From: UKL13-2 sp038206765
Lineage (GTDB): Bacteria; Pseudomonadota; Gammaproteobacteria; Burkholderiales; Usitatibacteraceae
DNA: 64,000 bases
NCBI GenBank assembly: GCA_038206765.1
Contig: JBBRAM010000010.1
Location: 67,686 to 131,685, forward strand
Direction: 5' to 3'
The position numbers were made by a program, and so were the translations under genes. Each line of letters begins with the position of its first letter. Position 1 is the first letter of the stretch. Shown here one piece after another: positions 18,857-28,105 of this stretch. The notes below the pieces were generated by a model. The model was not told where the DNA came from. It made no database searches and worked only from the letters and a program-made list of their open reading frames with translations.

Positions 18857-19738
18857 ATGAAAATAGGATTCATCGGCCTGGGCCACATGGGCAACCCCAT
18901 GGCACGCAATTTACTGAAGCATGGGCACACCTTGAAAGTATTCGATGTGATGCCCGATTTGATGAAAGCACTCACAGAGCTGGGGGCGAGCCATGCAACC
19001 TCGGCGAGCAAATGCGCAGAAAGCGTCGATGTCGTGATCACCATGTTGCCTTCCTCGCCGCACGTGCGCTCGGTGTACTTGCGAGACGGCGTACTGGCTG
19101 CTGCGGCGGCCGGGACGTTATTGATTGATTCCTCGACGATTGACCCGCACACCGCGCGGGACGTGGCTTTTGAGGCATTAGCCAAAAATTTTAGCATGGT
19201 CGATGCGCCTGTTTCCGGCGGTACCGGTGGTGCCGAGGCGGGCACGCTGACATTCATGGTGGGTGGCGATATTTCCGACTTCGAAAAAGCAAAACCGATC
19301 CTCGAGTGCATGGGCAAAAATATTGTTCATTGCGGTGGTGCAGGCAACGGGCAAGTTGCCAAAATCTGCAACAACATGATGTTGGCCATTGAGATGATTG
19401 CCACCGCCGAGGGCATGGCGCTGGCCGCCAAACTGGGGATGGATCCAAAGGTGTTCGCGGGTATTGCCAACACATCGAGTGGCCGCTGCTGGAGTTCTGA
19501 TACTTACAACCCCTATCCCGGCGTAATTGATACCGCGCCCGCATCTCGCGGCTATAGCGGCGGGTTTGGGTCGGATTTAATGTTGAAAGACTTAACGCTC
19601 GTCACCGAAGCCGCAAAAGCCGCAAAACAGCCGGTAATGCTGGGGGCCGCCGCGCAGCAGCTATATCAACTTCATTCGGGTAACGGCCACGGTGCACTGG
19701 ATTTTTCGAGCATTATTAAGTTGTATAAAAAAGACTAG
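18857..19738 (+). CDS. mmsB: 3-hydroxyisobutyrate dehydrogenase
   Basis: Oxidises 3-hydroxyisobutyrate to methylmalonate semialdehyde with NAD+. The 293-residue protein opens on the dinucleotide-binding loop GFIGLGHMGNPMARNLL. It contains VDAPVSGGTGGAEAGTLTFMVGG (substrate loop) and GNGQVAKICNNM with the catalytic Lys, all standard for the beta-hydroxyacid dehydrogenase family. The open frame extends upstream to 18737, overlapping the small membrane gene, but AAGGGA six bases before 18857 and the family's usual N-terminus fix the start there. It ends two bases before the enoyl-CoA hydratase gene. Confidence 0.95.
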   Translation: MKIGFIGLGHMGNPMARNLLKHGHTLKVFDVMPDLMKALTELGASHATSASKCAESVDVVITMLPSSPHVRSVYLRDGVLAAAAAGTLLIDSSTIDPHTARDVAFEALAKNFSMVDAPVSGGTGGAEAGTLTFMVGGDISDFEKAKPILECMGKNIVHCGGAGNGQVAKICNNMMLAIEMIATAEGMALAAKLGMDPKVFAGIANTSSGRCWSSDTYNPYPGVIDTAPASRGYSGGFGSDLMLKDLTLVTEAAKAAKQPVMLGAAAQQLYQLHSGNGHGALDFSSIIKLYKKD

Positions 19739-19740
19739 AC

Positions 19741-20508
19741 ATGATCTCTCACACAATCGAAAACCACACCTGCATCATCACCATCAACAACCCGCCTGCA
19801 AATACCTGGACACCAGAATCATTGTTGGCGCTCAAGAATCTAGTGCCCGAATTAGAAGCCAATAAAAATATCTACGCCGCCATCATTACCGGTCAAGGCG
19901 AAAAATTTTTCTCGGCGGGCGCGGATTTGAAGCGATTCAATGAAGGTAAGGAAGCCGCGCGCCATTTCATCACTGTCTTTGGCGAGGCATTTGAAGCGTG
20001 GTCAAACGCACGTTTCGTGACCATCGCTGCCATCAACGGTTACGCGATGGGCGGCGGCATGGAAACGGTGTTGGCTTGTGACACACGCATTGCCGAAACC
20101 CACGCGGTGATGGCGCTGCCTGAGCCAAAGGTCGGCCTGCTGCCCGGCGGTTGCGGAACCCAAAATTTACCGTGGTTGGTGGGCGAAGGTTGGGCGAAAC
20201 GGATTTTATTGACCGGTGAGCAGCTCAACGCCGAAACCGCGTTACGTATTGGCTTGGTACAAGAAGTTGTTGCAAAAGGTGAGTCGCTAAATGCCGCAAA
20301 GGCGCTTGCAGAGCGGGTTTCGGGCCTATCACCGAAGTCGGTCGAGTATTGCAAATCACTCATTCATAACGCCCGCAACGGTGTTTCGGCAAGCGCTGGA
20401 ATTAAATTGGAGCGCGAGCGGTTTATGGATTTATTTGAGTTTGAAGACCAGGCTGAAGGCGTAAACGCATTCTTAGAAAAGCGTAAACCCAACTGGAAAA
20501 ACGCGTAA
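19741..20508 (+). CDS. Enoyl-CoA hydratase
   Basis: Adds water across the double bond of an enoyl-CoA; here the likely substrate is methacrylyl-CoA from valine, judged from its neighbours. The 255-residue crotonase fold is complete. GEKFFSAGADLK gives the first oxyanion-hole strand and AINGYAMGGGMETVLACD the second, carrying one catalytic Glu. ALPEPKVGLLPGGCGTQ carries the second catalytic Glu. It starts two bases after mmsB, so translation is probably coupled. Crotonase-family specificity cannot be read from motifs alone, so the substrate is inferred from the operon. Confidence 0.88.
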   Translation: MISHTIENHTCIITINNPPANTWTPESLLALKNLVPELEANKNIYAAIITGQGEKFFSAGADLKRFNEGKEAARHFITVFGEAFEAWSNARFVTIAAINGYAMGGGMETVLACDTRIAETHAVMALPEPKVGLLPGGCGTQNLPWLVGEGWAKRILLTGEQLNAETALRIGLVQEVVAKGESLNAAKALAERVSGLSPKSVEYCKSLIHNARNGVSASAGIKLERERFMDLFEFEDQAEGVNAFLEKRKPNWKNA

Positions 20509-20524
20509 TGATGAATGCAATACG

Positions 20525-21628
20525 ATGAATGCATCAACCGAACCGGAAATCATTGTTGATATTCGTAACCACATTGCGCACCTCACGTTAAATCGCCCGA
20601 AGGCGCTGAATGCCATTACGCACGACATGATCGATGAAATGTCGTCATGGCTTGATCGCTGGGCAACAGACGACAATATCAAAGCGGTTATTGTGCGCGG
20701 AGCAGGCGAAAAATCGTTTTGCGCTGGCGGCGATGTTCGCGCACTCTACGAATCCGGTAAACGCCGTGATGGCAGCGAACTCGAATTTTTCTTGCGTGAA
20801 TATTCGCTTAATTACAAAATCCATCGCTACCTCGTCAACACCGGCAAGCCCTTTATCGCCTGGATCGACGGGATCGTCATGGGCGGTGGCATGGGCATTG
20901 CGCAAGGTGCGCCAATCCGTATCGTTGGCACGCGTACGAAAATGGCCATGCCGGAAACGGTGATCGGTTTATTTCCGGATGTGGGCGGCAGTTATTTTCT
21001 ATCGCGATGCCCTGGCGCAACCGGCTTGTATCTCGGGCTTCTCGGCAGCACTATCAAAGCAGCCGATGCGCTCTATGCAGGGTTGGCCACGCATCACATC
21101 GCGACCGAATCCGCGTTTGAATTTGATTACGCGCTAGATTCGATGGTTAACTGGCAACTCGGTGCAGTACCCGCGCTCCAAAAGATTGTGCAAGAGTTTG
21201 CTGGTGCACCCATTGAGTCGGCCACCCTGCCTCCGTTGCATGCAGCCATTGATCAACATTTTGCGGGTAAAGAAAGCGTTAGTGCCATTATCCGGTCCCT
21301 TGAAACTGAAACGGTACATAGCGATTGGGCGGCTAACACGATAGGGCTGCTCAACAAGCGTTCACCGACGATGCTGGAGGTGACCAAGCGACAAATTGAG
21401 CGTGCCGCAACGATGTCGCTCCCCGAATGTTTTCGCATGGAAATGGATTTGATGACGCGTACTTTTGAGCACGGTGATGTGGTCGAGGGGATTCGCGCCT
21501 TGTTGATTGATAAGGATCATGCGCCGAAGTGGCGGCCCGCGACGTTAACGGAAGTACGCACCGAAAATATTGATCCGTTTTTTAAGAGCCCCTGGTCTGC
21601 TGAAAACCATCCGTTGAAAAATTTATAA
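20525..21628 (+). CDS. 3-hydroxyisobutyryl-CoA hydrolase
   Basis: Releases free 3-hydroxyisobutyrate from its CoA ester, the step between the hydratase and MmsB in valine breakdown. At 367 residues it is longer than a plain hydratase and matches the hydrolase subgroup. It has GEKSFCAGGDVRALYESG, WIDGIVMGGGMGIAQGAPIRI and AMPETVIGLFPDVGGSYFLSR, the last being the subgroup's signature with the catalytic Glu and Asp. The C-terminal domain (RSPTMLEVTKRQIERA, FRMEMDLMTRTF) is also typical. It lies 16 bases downstream of the hydratase. Confidence 0.93.
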   Translation: MNASTEPEIIVDIRNHIAHLTLNRPKALNAITHDMIDEMSSWLDRWATDDNIKAVIVRGAGEKSFCAGGDVRALYESGKRRDGSELEFFLREYSLNYKIHRYLVNTGKPFIAWIDGIVMGGGMGIAQGAPIRIVGTRTKMAMPETVIGLFPDVGGSYFLSRCPGATGLYLGLLGSTIKAADALYAGLATHHIATESAFEFDYALDSMVNWQLGAVPALQKIVQEFAGAPIESATLPPLHAAIDQHFAGKESVSAIIRSLETETVHSDWAANTIGLLNKRSPTMLEVTKRQIERAATMSLPECFRMEMDLMTRTFEHGDVVEGIRALLIDKDHAPKWRPATLTEVRTENIDPFFKSPWSAENHPLKNL

Positions 21629-21645
21629 CGCCACCGATAACCACC

Positions 21646-22551
21646 ATGCGCCTCGTCACCTATCAACTCCTCAACACCACTGCACTGCGCACCGGCATTC
21701 AAATCAGCCACGATGAAGTGCTGGACATTGTGAACGAAGCCTCGGAGATCGGCTCCAGTACTAGTGCTTCAACCATGCTCGACATCATCGCCGGTGGTGA
21801 AGTCACGATGAATCTGTTGCGTGAAATCGAGACGCATCCAAAAACCGCACCAGTGATGCTCAACAAAGCGCTACTCAAAGCACCCATCCCACGCCCCACC
21901 AAGAATGTATTTTGCGTCGGATGGAATTATTTGGACCACTTCAACGAAGGCGGCGAGGTGGCCAAGGACAACCGCGAATTGCCTGCTTACCCCGTGTTTT
22001 TTACCAAAGCGCCAACTGCCGTGAATGGCCCCTACGATGTGATTCCGTTTGATCAAAACATTTCCACGCAACTCGATTGGGAGGTGGAACTAGGGGTCAT
22101 TATTGGTAAGGGCGGCAAGAACATTTCGGAAGCCGATGCAATGCGCCATGTTTTTGGCTACACCATCATCAACGACGTGACGTGGCGCGATGTGCAGCGC
22201 CGCCACGGCGGGCAGTGGCACAAGGGCAAGAGTTTGGACGGAACCTGCCCGATGGGACCGTGCATTGTCACTGCCGATTCGCTCGATCCGACGAATTTAA
22301 ATCTGGAGTGCCGCGTTTCAGGCGTGGTGAAACAAAAATCTAACACCAAGCACCTGTACTTTAAAATCCCGCGATTGATCCACGATTTATCAGAAGGTAT
22401 GACGCTGGAGGCGGGCGATATTATCTCAACGGGCACACCCGAAGGTGTTGGATTTGCGCGCAAGCCACCCGAATGGATGGAGCCGGGTGATTTGTTGGAA
22501 ACAGAAATCGAAGGCATTGGTATCATACGTAATCCGATTGGCAGTTACTAG
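21646..22551 (+). CDS. Fumarylacetoacetate hydrolase family protein
   Basis: A 301-residue FAH-family enzyme, a group that cleaves C-C bonds in or decarboxylates diketo acids using a divalent metal. Metal ligands are visible in DWEVELGVIIGKGG and VTWRDVQRRHGGQWHKGKSLDG. The C-terminal half has STGTPEGVGFARKPPEWMEPGD, the usual closing motif. The N-terminal 80 residues form a small separate domain seen in bacterial FAHD-like proteins. It follows the valine cluster by 17 bases and may be co-transcribed, but has no obvious place in valine catabolism; substrate unknown. Confidence 0.87.
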   Translation: MRLVTYQLLNTTALRTGIQISHDEVLDIVNEASEIGSSTSASTMLDIIAGGEVTMNLLREIETHPKTAPVMLNKALLKAPIPRPTKNVFCVGWNYLDHFNEGGEVAKDNRELPAYPVFFTKAPTAVNGPYDVIPFDQNISTQLDWEVELGVIIGKGGKNISEADAMRHVFGYTIINDVTWRDVQRRHGGQWHKGKSLDGTCPMGPCIVTADSLDPTNLNLECRVSGVVKQKSNTKHLYFKIPRLIHDLSEGMTLEAGDIISTGTPEGVGFARKPPEWMEPGDLLETEIEGIGIIRNPIGSY

Positions 22552-22643
22552 CCAAATGGGCTCTCCCGGGTAGCAGCAAAGCACCGGTAAAGCAACCACA
22601 AAGCAGCAACACCCAAGCCGCATCAACGGAAGGTTTAGCGTCT

Positions 22644-23543
22644 ATGTTGAGCACGATAATAATCACCGAAATTTCAAAACGTGGCGGCCTATTTTTATCG
22701 GCACTGATTGTTTTGTTCGCCGGTGGCATTTGGGCAGGCGGCGCGGTTGCGCAGACGGCCACAGCAATCTCCGCTGCTTCGCCGTTTGAGCTGGTCCTCA
22801 TTGATGCCGCCAGCGAAAAACAACTCGGCGGCTTCCCCATTGACCGCGCACTGGTCGCCAAAGCCATCATGCAATTAAAGGCTGCTGGCGCTCGCGGCGT
22901 GGTCCTGAAATTTTTCTACGATCAGCCCAGCAAATCGGCCGATGCCGACAAAGCCTTGGCCGATGCCATCGGCAGCATCAAAACACTGTTACAAGCGCGC
23001 ATTGATGAAGCAGAACTGGCCGGAAATCCGCTCCCAGCGCGGTTCTTCAAGGATGTGGTAGCGGGGAATTTCAAAGCATCGCTCACCGGCACTAGCGGCT
23101 GGATACCGCTCGCCCCATTTGCGGCGGGGGCACATGATATCGGCTTTGTCGATATTGATTCACCCGACAGCGTGCCAATGATCGAGAGCTATCAGGGCAA
23201 GCCTGTTAAATCACTCACCCTGGCTGCGCTGGAATTGGCAACGGGTGAGCGCGCTAAAATTGAGAGCGGTGTGCGATTAATATTGGGAAACCATTCCATT
23301 GCACTTACAGAGGACAACCAATTGGCACTAAAAATCACGTCGTTGAATTTGCCGGACCCCCTGCCCTTTACGGCCTTACTAGACGGCAAATTCGATAAAC
23401 CACTGTTCCGCGATAAAGTGGTTGTGATCGCCTACGACGGCGCAAAAATGCATTTCTTGACCACAAAAGCGGGCCCAGTGAAAGCGCACCGTTTGTTTTA
23501 CTTGGGTCTGCTGGATACGTATCGCCAGCTGATTGGCAAATAG
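22644..23543 (+). CDS. Stand-alone secreted CHASE2-domain protein
   Basis: A 299-residue protein that appears to consist only of a signal peptide (hydrophobic residues 15-34, ending VAQTATA) and a CHASE2-type extracytoplasmic sensor domain. The CHASE2 pattern is seen in FELVLIDAASEKQLGGFPID, followed by LKAAGARGVVLKFFYDQP, SADADKALADAI, HDIGFVDIDSPDSV and FRDKVVVIAYDGAK. These align by eye with segments of the CHASE2 cyclase at 49687 (IDEKSLSAEGRWPWGRD, GKIALVGTSAAG). CHASE2 normally sits between membrane helices of a kinase, cyclase or phosphodiesterase; no output domain is present here. Usual conserved Trp-Pro-Trp residues are replaced, so divergence is substantial. It converges on the ABC transporter genes. 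Confidence 0.65.
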   Translation: MLSTIIITEISKRGGLFLSALIVLFAGGIWAGGAVAQTATAISAASPFELVLIDAASEKQLGGFPIDRALVAKAIMQLKAAGARGVVLKFFYDQPSKSADADKALADAIGSIKTLLQARIDEAELAGNPLPARFFKDVVAGNFKASLTGTSGWIPLAPFAAGAHDIGFVDIDSPDSVPMIESYQGKPVKSLTLAALELATGERAKIESGVRLILGNHSIALTEDNQLALKITSLNLPDPLPFTALLDGKFDKPLFRDKVVVIAYDGAKMHFLTTKAGPVKAHRLFYLGLLDTYRQLIGK

Positions 23544-23582
23544 AGTCGTAATAAGATTCGCCCGTAAATTTGCATCTCAATT

Positions 23583-25175
23583 CTAAGCCAACACGCCCTG
23601 CGCACGAGCCGATTTCCCCATAAACCATGCGGTCATCGGTCCAACAGGCATAAAAACCAGCGCGAGCAGCGCAAACCACGGCGCCGCTAATAAAGCATAA
23701 GCCATTCCCGCCCAGCCGAACGCGGTGACCACTTCCGAGATGTTAATCAAGAAGTTACCTTGGCCGCGCTTTTTCATATTTTTACGATCCCCTTTTCGCG
23801 GGCACAACACATTTGTCAGCCCCGCAGAAAGCGTGCCGCCCGCCACGCAAATTGCGAACACGAGACCATAAATCGGATGAGTGAACAGCAAATAAGACAG
23901 AATCGGCGACACGAGTAACCAAACCGGAATAACCGCCGCCAGCGCTTTGTACCAGCGAATGCGCGACATCGGCACTGGTGCCAAACCAACCAGTTCCGGC
24001 GCATCTTCGGCCGCAATCGTGAGCCACGCCAAGCTGCCCGCCAAGGTTGTGCTGAGCATCACGGCAGACGGCACGACTAACATCACCATCTCGCCACGCC
24101 TAAAAATCAGAAAAATCAGCGGCAGCAAATACAGCATTTGCAAAAATGTTTGTGCGATCAGATTCGGGTCGCGGATGATAAGCCGCCATTCTTTGACAAG
24201 CACATTCGCCATCAAACCTGCGCGGAACTTCACAGTGCCCTTCGCTACATCAATGGCATTCCGATTGTTCCCAGCATTCCCACCCACTAGCGATTTTTTC
24301 TGAGCCTTCGCTGTCACCGATTCTTGGGTACCTGCCAAGAATCGTTTGTACGTTAAATTTACCATCAACCAAAAACTACCCACCCCAATCAAGACCAGCG
24401 TTAGCAGCGGCAGCCATTCACCGAGCATCGCACGAAACGGGAACCACAGCGCACTATCAGGCGCGAGTGGGCCACCAACATCAGTCCAGTGCTTGAAATG
24501 ATCTGCAAGCATCTGGCGCGATTCGCGCCCCAACAAATTTTGAATTTGGCTCATCAAAAATAATGCGGCCCCCACCAACGCGCCCACGAGCTGCGCCGCG
24601 ACCCGCGCACGTCGCGCGCCGAACAACCGCACTAGCGTCAGTGTCAGCAGCATGCCAAGCGAAGCAACGGTAAAGCCAATCGCGATCAGCGCAGGATAAA
24701 TCGCCAACAAATTCGCGTGCCCCATGAACAAACCGACATGCGCAAATGGTGCGAAGAATATCAAATAAAGCAGCACCGAGTTAATAGCAATGCCCAAGCC
24801 GCGCACCGTAAAAACCGCGCGCGCCGAGATTGGTGAAGCAAGCAATAAATCAAAATCGCCGCGATCAAATAACGCGGTCACCGAGAAAATAATCGCCTGC
24901 GATAGCATCAACGACATCGCAAGCCAAGTAATGCCACCGAAAATAAGCGTCGCCATTGGCGGCAATTGAAAGCCATTGCCAGCGGCAAGCTGTAAGCCTT
25001 TCATCAAGCCCCATGCCGCTAGATGCAGGCATATCCAGATGAAGCCACCACCAATCAATATCACCCACAATCGCTTGATCCCCTTATTGCGCCATGCCAA
25101 ACGCAGCTCGTGCTTCAGCAGCCACGGCCAGGTTGCGGGCTGCAAGGTGGGTAGAAATGTTGACATCAACTTCAT
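23583..25175 (-). CDS. ABC-2 type transporter permease
   Basis: A 530-residue integral membrane protein with about ten hydrophobic segments, for example RLWVILIGGGFIWICLHLAA, AINSVLLYLIFFAPFAHVGL, MLYLLPLIFLIF and ALLAAPWFALLALVFMPVG. It is the membrane partner of the ATPase immediately upstream; the two genes overlap by four bases (ATGA), a sign of coupled translation. The ABC-2 group usually exports polysaccharides, lipids, antibiotics or ions. No substrate can be assigned, and no other transporter component lies nearby. Confidence 0.85.
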   Translation of the reverse strand: MKLMSTFLPTLQPATWPWLLKHELRLAWRNKGIKRLWVILIGGGFIWICLHLAAWGLMKGLQLAAGNGFQLPPMATLIFGGITWLAMSLMLSQAIIFSVTALFDRGDFDLLLASPISARAVFTVRGLGIAINSVLLYLIFFAPFAHVGLFMGHANLLAIYPALIAIGFTVASLGMLLTLTLVRLFGARRARVAAQLVGALVGAALFLMSQIQNLLGRESRQMLADHFKHWTDVGGPLAPDSALWFPFRAMLGEWLPLLTLVLIGVGSFWLMVNLTYKRFLAGTQESVTAKAQKKSLVGGNAGNNRNAIDVAKGTVKFRAGLMANVLVKEWRLIIRDPNLIAQTFLQMLYLLPLIFLIFRRGEMVMLVVPSAVMLSTTLAGSLAWLTIAAEDAPELVGLAPVPMSRIRWYKALAAVIPVWLLVSPILSYLLFTHPIYGLVFAICVAGGTLSAGLTNVLCPRKGDRKNMKKRGQGNFLINISEVVTAFGWAGMAYALLAAPWFALLALVFMPVGPMTAWFMGKSARAQGVLA

Positions 25176-26011
25176 GCGTCCCCTGCGGGCTTGCCTGATC
25201 GGGCGGTGCCTTGCGCCGTAGGTGTGGGGTCGGCATTGGCGGTCAGTTCAAGAAACACATCCTCTAGCGTTTTGGATTGTCCCGGAACGGCTTTGGCAGC
25301 AGCAAGCTCGCGCAATTCATCGAGCGTTCCCTGCGCAATAATTTTGCCTTTTTGGATAATGCTGATGCGTTCCGCCAGCCGCTCGGCCATCTCCAAAATA
25401 TGCGTGGTGAGCACAATAGTGTTTCCGGCTTTCACCCGGTCAATCAGCAAATCCTTCACCTGCCGTGCGGCCGCCGCATCCAAGCCGGTTAGTGGCTCAT
25501 CCAGTATCAACACCTGCGGATCATGGATCAATGCGCCTGCCAGCGCCAATTTCTGCCGCATCCCGCGCGAGAAGCCTTCAATCATCTCACCTGTGTTGTT
25601 CCATAAATCTAACCAGCGCAACAGCTCCTCGGCCCGCGGTGCAGCAATCGCCGGATCAACGCTCCACAGCCCGGCGACAAACTCCAAATATTCGAGCGGC
25701 CTTAATTTGCCGTAGAGCAAAGGATCGTCCGGCAAAAATGCCAGCAAGCGCTTGGCTTCGGTTGGATGCGTGGCAACGTCATAACCCAATATTTTCGCAG
25801 TACCCAAATCGGCCTTCAGCAAACCCGCCACGATCCGCAACGTCGTCGTCTTACCCGCTCCATTGGGCCCCAGCAGCGCATGAAATTCGCCCCGAGGGAT
25901 TGTAAGGTCAAGATTGTTGACGGCGTATTTGCCTTCGAAGTGTTTGACGAGCCCGTTAATAGCTAGCGCGGGTTGGGCGGTATGGAGTGGCGGGTTCGAT
26001 TCAGTTTGCAT
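25172..26011 (-). CDS. ABC transporter ATP-binding protein
   Basis: A 279-residue ATPase that powers the adjacent ABC-2 permease. It has Walker A (GPNGAGKTTT), the Q-loop region, the signature EGFSRGMRQKL (a variant of LSGGQ), Walker B (VLILDEPLTGLD) and the switch His in LTTHILEMAE. The C-terminal 40 residues are Pro/Thr-rich. AAGG lies five bases before the ATG. The order ATPase-permease on the minus strand forms a two-gene operon. Confidence 0.93.
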   Translation of the reverse strand: MQTESNPPLHTAQPALAINGLVKHFEGKYAVNNLDLTIPRGEFHALLGPNGAGKTTTLRIVAGLLKADLGTAKILGYDVATHPTEAKRLLAFLPDDPLLYGKLRPLEYLEFVAGLWSVDPAIAAPRAEELLRWLDLWNNTGEMIEGFSRGMRQKLALAGALIHDPQVLILDEPLTGLDAAAARQVKDLLIDRVKAGNTIVLTTHILEMAERLAERISIIQKGKIIAQGTLDELRELAAAKAVPGQSKTLEDVFLELTANADPTPTAQGTARSGKPAGDA

Positions 26012-26055
26012 ACCGACCTTTTAGGATATTGACCCAAGACTGTTGACCAAAAACA

Positions 26056-26080
26056 AAGCCGCCTCAACCAGAGACGGCTT
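26056..26080 (-). terminator. Rho-independent terminator after the acyl-CoA dehydrogenase gene
   Basis: On the minus strand AAGCCGTCTC pairs with GAGGCGGCTT (one mismatch) around a five-base loop, followed by TGTTTTTGG. It lies about 100 bases past the acyl-CoA dehydrogenase stop and just before the ABC ATPase gene, separating the two operons. Confidence 0.75.
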
Positions 26081-26180
26081 GTTTAATACTCATTGCGAAA
26101 ATAGATAGAAAGCGCGTTCAGGAGCGGTTCTTCAGCCAATTTCATGTCAAAACCCGCACCAGTACTCAATTTTAATCCAA

Positions 26181-28007
26181 TTAGAAATAAGCCTCTTCCA
26201 TCTGCAACACGCTATCCGCTCCAGTAACTAACGCATCTGCAAAGCCCGTCGCCAGCGTAAGAATGTGATCACCATAAAAACGAGTCGTCATAATTTTGGC
26301 TTTCAGGAAATCCGCATCGCCCTCGTTTGAGGCTAGTTGTTTGGCTGCGACCAAAGCAGCACGTGCCATCATCCAGCCGCCGCAAACAGTGCCGGCAAGC
26401 TTTAAGTAATGCACGGCACCAGCGTTCACCGCACCTTGGTTGGCGGGAAATGTGAGGGCGATCCATTCGGTGGCGCGTTTGAATTCTTTTAATCCTGCTG
26501 TTAGCGCTTTGCCGAATGCTTTTAGGTTTACGTCGTTACCGTTATCCAGCAACGGCAGTACTTTTTCCATTTCGTTAATGAGCGCGAATGCCGTTGCGCC
26601 GCCTTCGCGCCCGACTTTGCGGCCAACTAAATCAATTGCCTGAATGCCGGTTGTGCCTTCATAAATCGTTGAGATGCGCGCATCGCGGTAGTACTGCGCG
26701 GCACCGGTTTCTTCAACAAAACCCATACCGCCGTGAACTTGAATGCCGAGCGAGGCGACATCGATGCCCACTTCGGTACTCCAGCCTTTGACAATCGGGA
26801 TCATCAGATCAATCAACGCTTGATGGGTTTGCTTTTCATGCGCGTCCGTCGATTTTTCGGCGATGTCTAAGCAGCTTGCCGCCCAGTAAATCAACGCTCG
26901 GCTGGCCTCGGCGTACGCACGCATGGTGAGCAACATGCGTTTTACATCGGGGTGAAAAATAATAGGCACTGATTTTGGTTTGTCGCCCAAGTACGCGGGA
27001 ACCGGCGTGGTCGGGCGGCCCTGCACGCGTTCGCGTGCCCATACGAGCGCATGCTGGTACGAGCGCTCGGCAATCGAAACGCCTTCCAGGCCGACACCCA
27101 GACGCGCCGCGTTCATCATCACGAACATGTATTCCAGACCGCGATTGGGCTCACCCACCACGTAGCCGGTTGCGCCGCCGGTGGTGCCACTATCTTCGCC
27201 GTACATCATCACGCATGTTGGGCTCGCATGGATGCCGAGTTTGTGTTCAATCGAGATGCATTTGACATCGTTACGCGCGCCGAGCGTGCCGTCTTTGTTG
27301 ACCATATTTTTGGGCACAACAAAAAGTGAGATCCCCTTCACGCCTTCAGGAGCACCTTCAATACGCGCCAATACCAGATGAATAATATTGTCGGTGAAAT
27401 CGTGTTCGCCGTAGGTAATAAAAATTTTAGTGCCGGAAATTTTGTAAGTGCCATCACTTTGTGGGATGGCTTTGGTGCGGACCAACGCCAGGTCCGAGCC
27501 TGCTTGCGGCTCGGTTAAATTCATCGTGCCCGTCCACTCCCCTGAAACCATCTTGGGTAAAAACGTTTCTTTCAAATACTGCGAGCCGTGTTGCGCCAGG
27601 GCCTCGACGGCACCGTTGGTGAGCAACGGGCAAAGTTTGAATGCCATATTAGCGCTACCGATGATTTCGCTGACCGGGATCGCTACCGTATGTGGCAGTC
27701 CCTGCCCGCCAAAGTCTGTCGGGCCCGCCAATGCACTCCAGCCGCCTTCACTGTATTGCTTGTAAGCTTCTTTAAAACCCGCAGGCGTGGTGACGTTGCC
27801 GGCATTCCATTTGGCGCCCTCCGTGTCCCCGGAGCGGTTGATTGGCGAGAGCACATTGGTGGCAAGCTTGGCGGCCTCTTCCAAAATCGGCGTGACGAGA
27901 TCATTGGTGACTTCTTCACAGCCGGGCAGCTTGGTAATTTGATCGAGGCCGATCACATCACGTAACAAGAAAGAAATATCTTTAAGGGGGGCGGCGTAAT
28001 CGCTCAT
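26181..28007 (-). CDS. Acyl-CoA dehydrogenase (long, about 600-residue class)
   Basis: A FAD enzyme that oxidises an acyl-CoA to the enoyl-CoA and hands electrons to ETF. At 608 residues it belongs to the long class (AcdA/FadE/DmdC-like) with an extra C-terminal domain, not the 380-residue short-chain class. Visible motifs are GTMNLTEPQAGSDLALV (FAD-binding), KISGTKIFITYGEHDFT, and VHGGMGFVEETGAAQYYRDARISTIYEGTTGIQA near the substrate site. AGGA lies eight bases before the ATG. It is the third gene of an etfB-etfA-acd run. The length argues against its being isobutyryl-CoA dehydrogenase; 3-methylmercaptopropionyl-CoA or a medium-chain acyl-CoA are other possibilities. Confidence 0.92.
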   Translation of the reverse strand: MSDYAAPLKDISFLLRDVIGLDQITKLPGCEEVTNDLVTPILEEAAKLATNVLSPINRSGDTEGAKWNAGNVTTPAGFKEAYKQYSEGGWSALAGPTDFGGQGLPHTVAIPVSEIIGSANMAFKLCPLLTNGAVEALAQHGSQYLKETFLPKMVSGEWTGTMNLTEPQAGSDLALVRTKAIPQSDGTYKISGTKIFITYGEHDFTDNIIHLVLARIEGAPEGVKGISLFVVPKNMVNKDGTLGARNDVKCISIEHKLGIHASPTCVMMYGEDSGTTGGATGYVVGEPNRGLEYMFVMMNAARLGVGLEGVSIAERSYQHALVWARERVQGRPTTPVPAYLGDKPKSVPIIFHPDVKRMLLTMRAYAEASRALIYWAASCLDIAEKSTDAHEKQTHQALIDLMIPIVKGWSTEVGIDVASLGIQVHGGMGFVEETGAAQYYRDARISTIYEGTTGIQAIDLVGRKVGREGGATAFALINEMEKVLPLLDNGNDVNLKAFGKALTAGLKEFKRATEWIALTFPANQGAVNAGAVHYLKLAGTVCGGWMMARAALVAAKQLASNEGDADFLKAKIMTTRFYGDHILTLATGFADALVTGADSVLQMEEAYF

Positions 28008-28105
28008 GGTGTTGTCCTAATGTTGCAATTAGATTGATGTCAGTACGAAAACTTAACAGAAGGCTCTTCACCTGAAAAAGTTGGGTTCGGAATAACGGTA
28101 ACCTT

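Noticed and set aside
18778..19317. A 179-codon minus-strand frame
   Set aside because: It is antisense to mmsB and has no independent signal.
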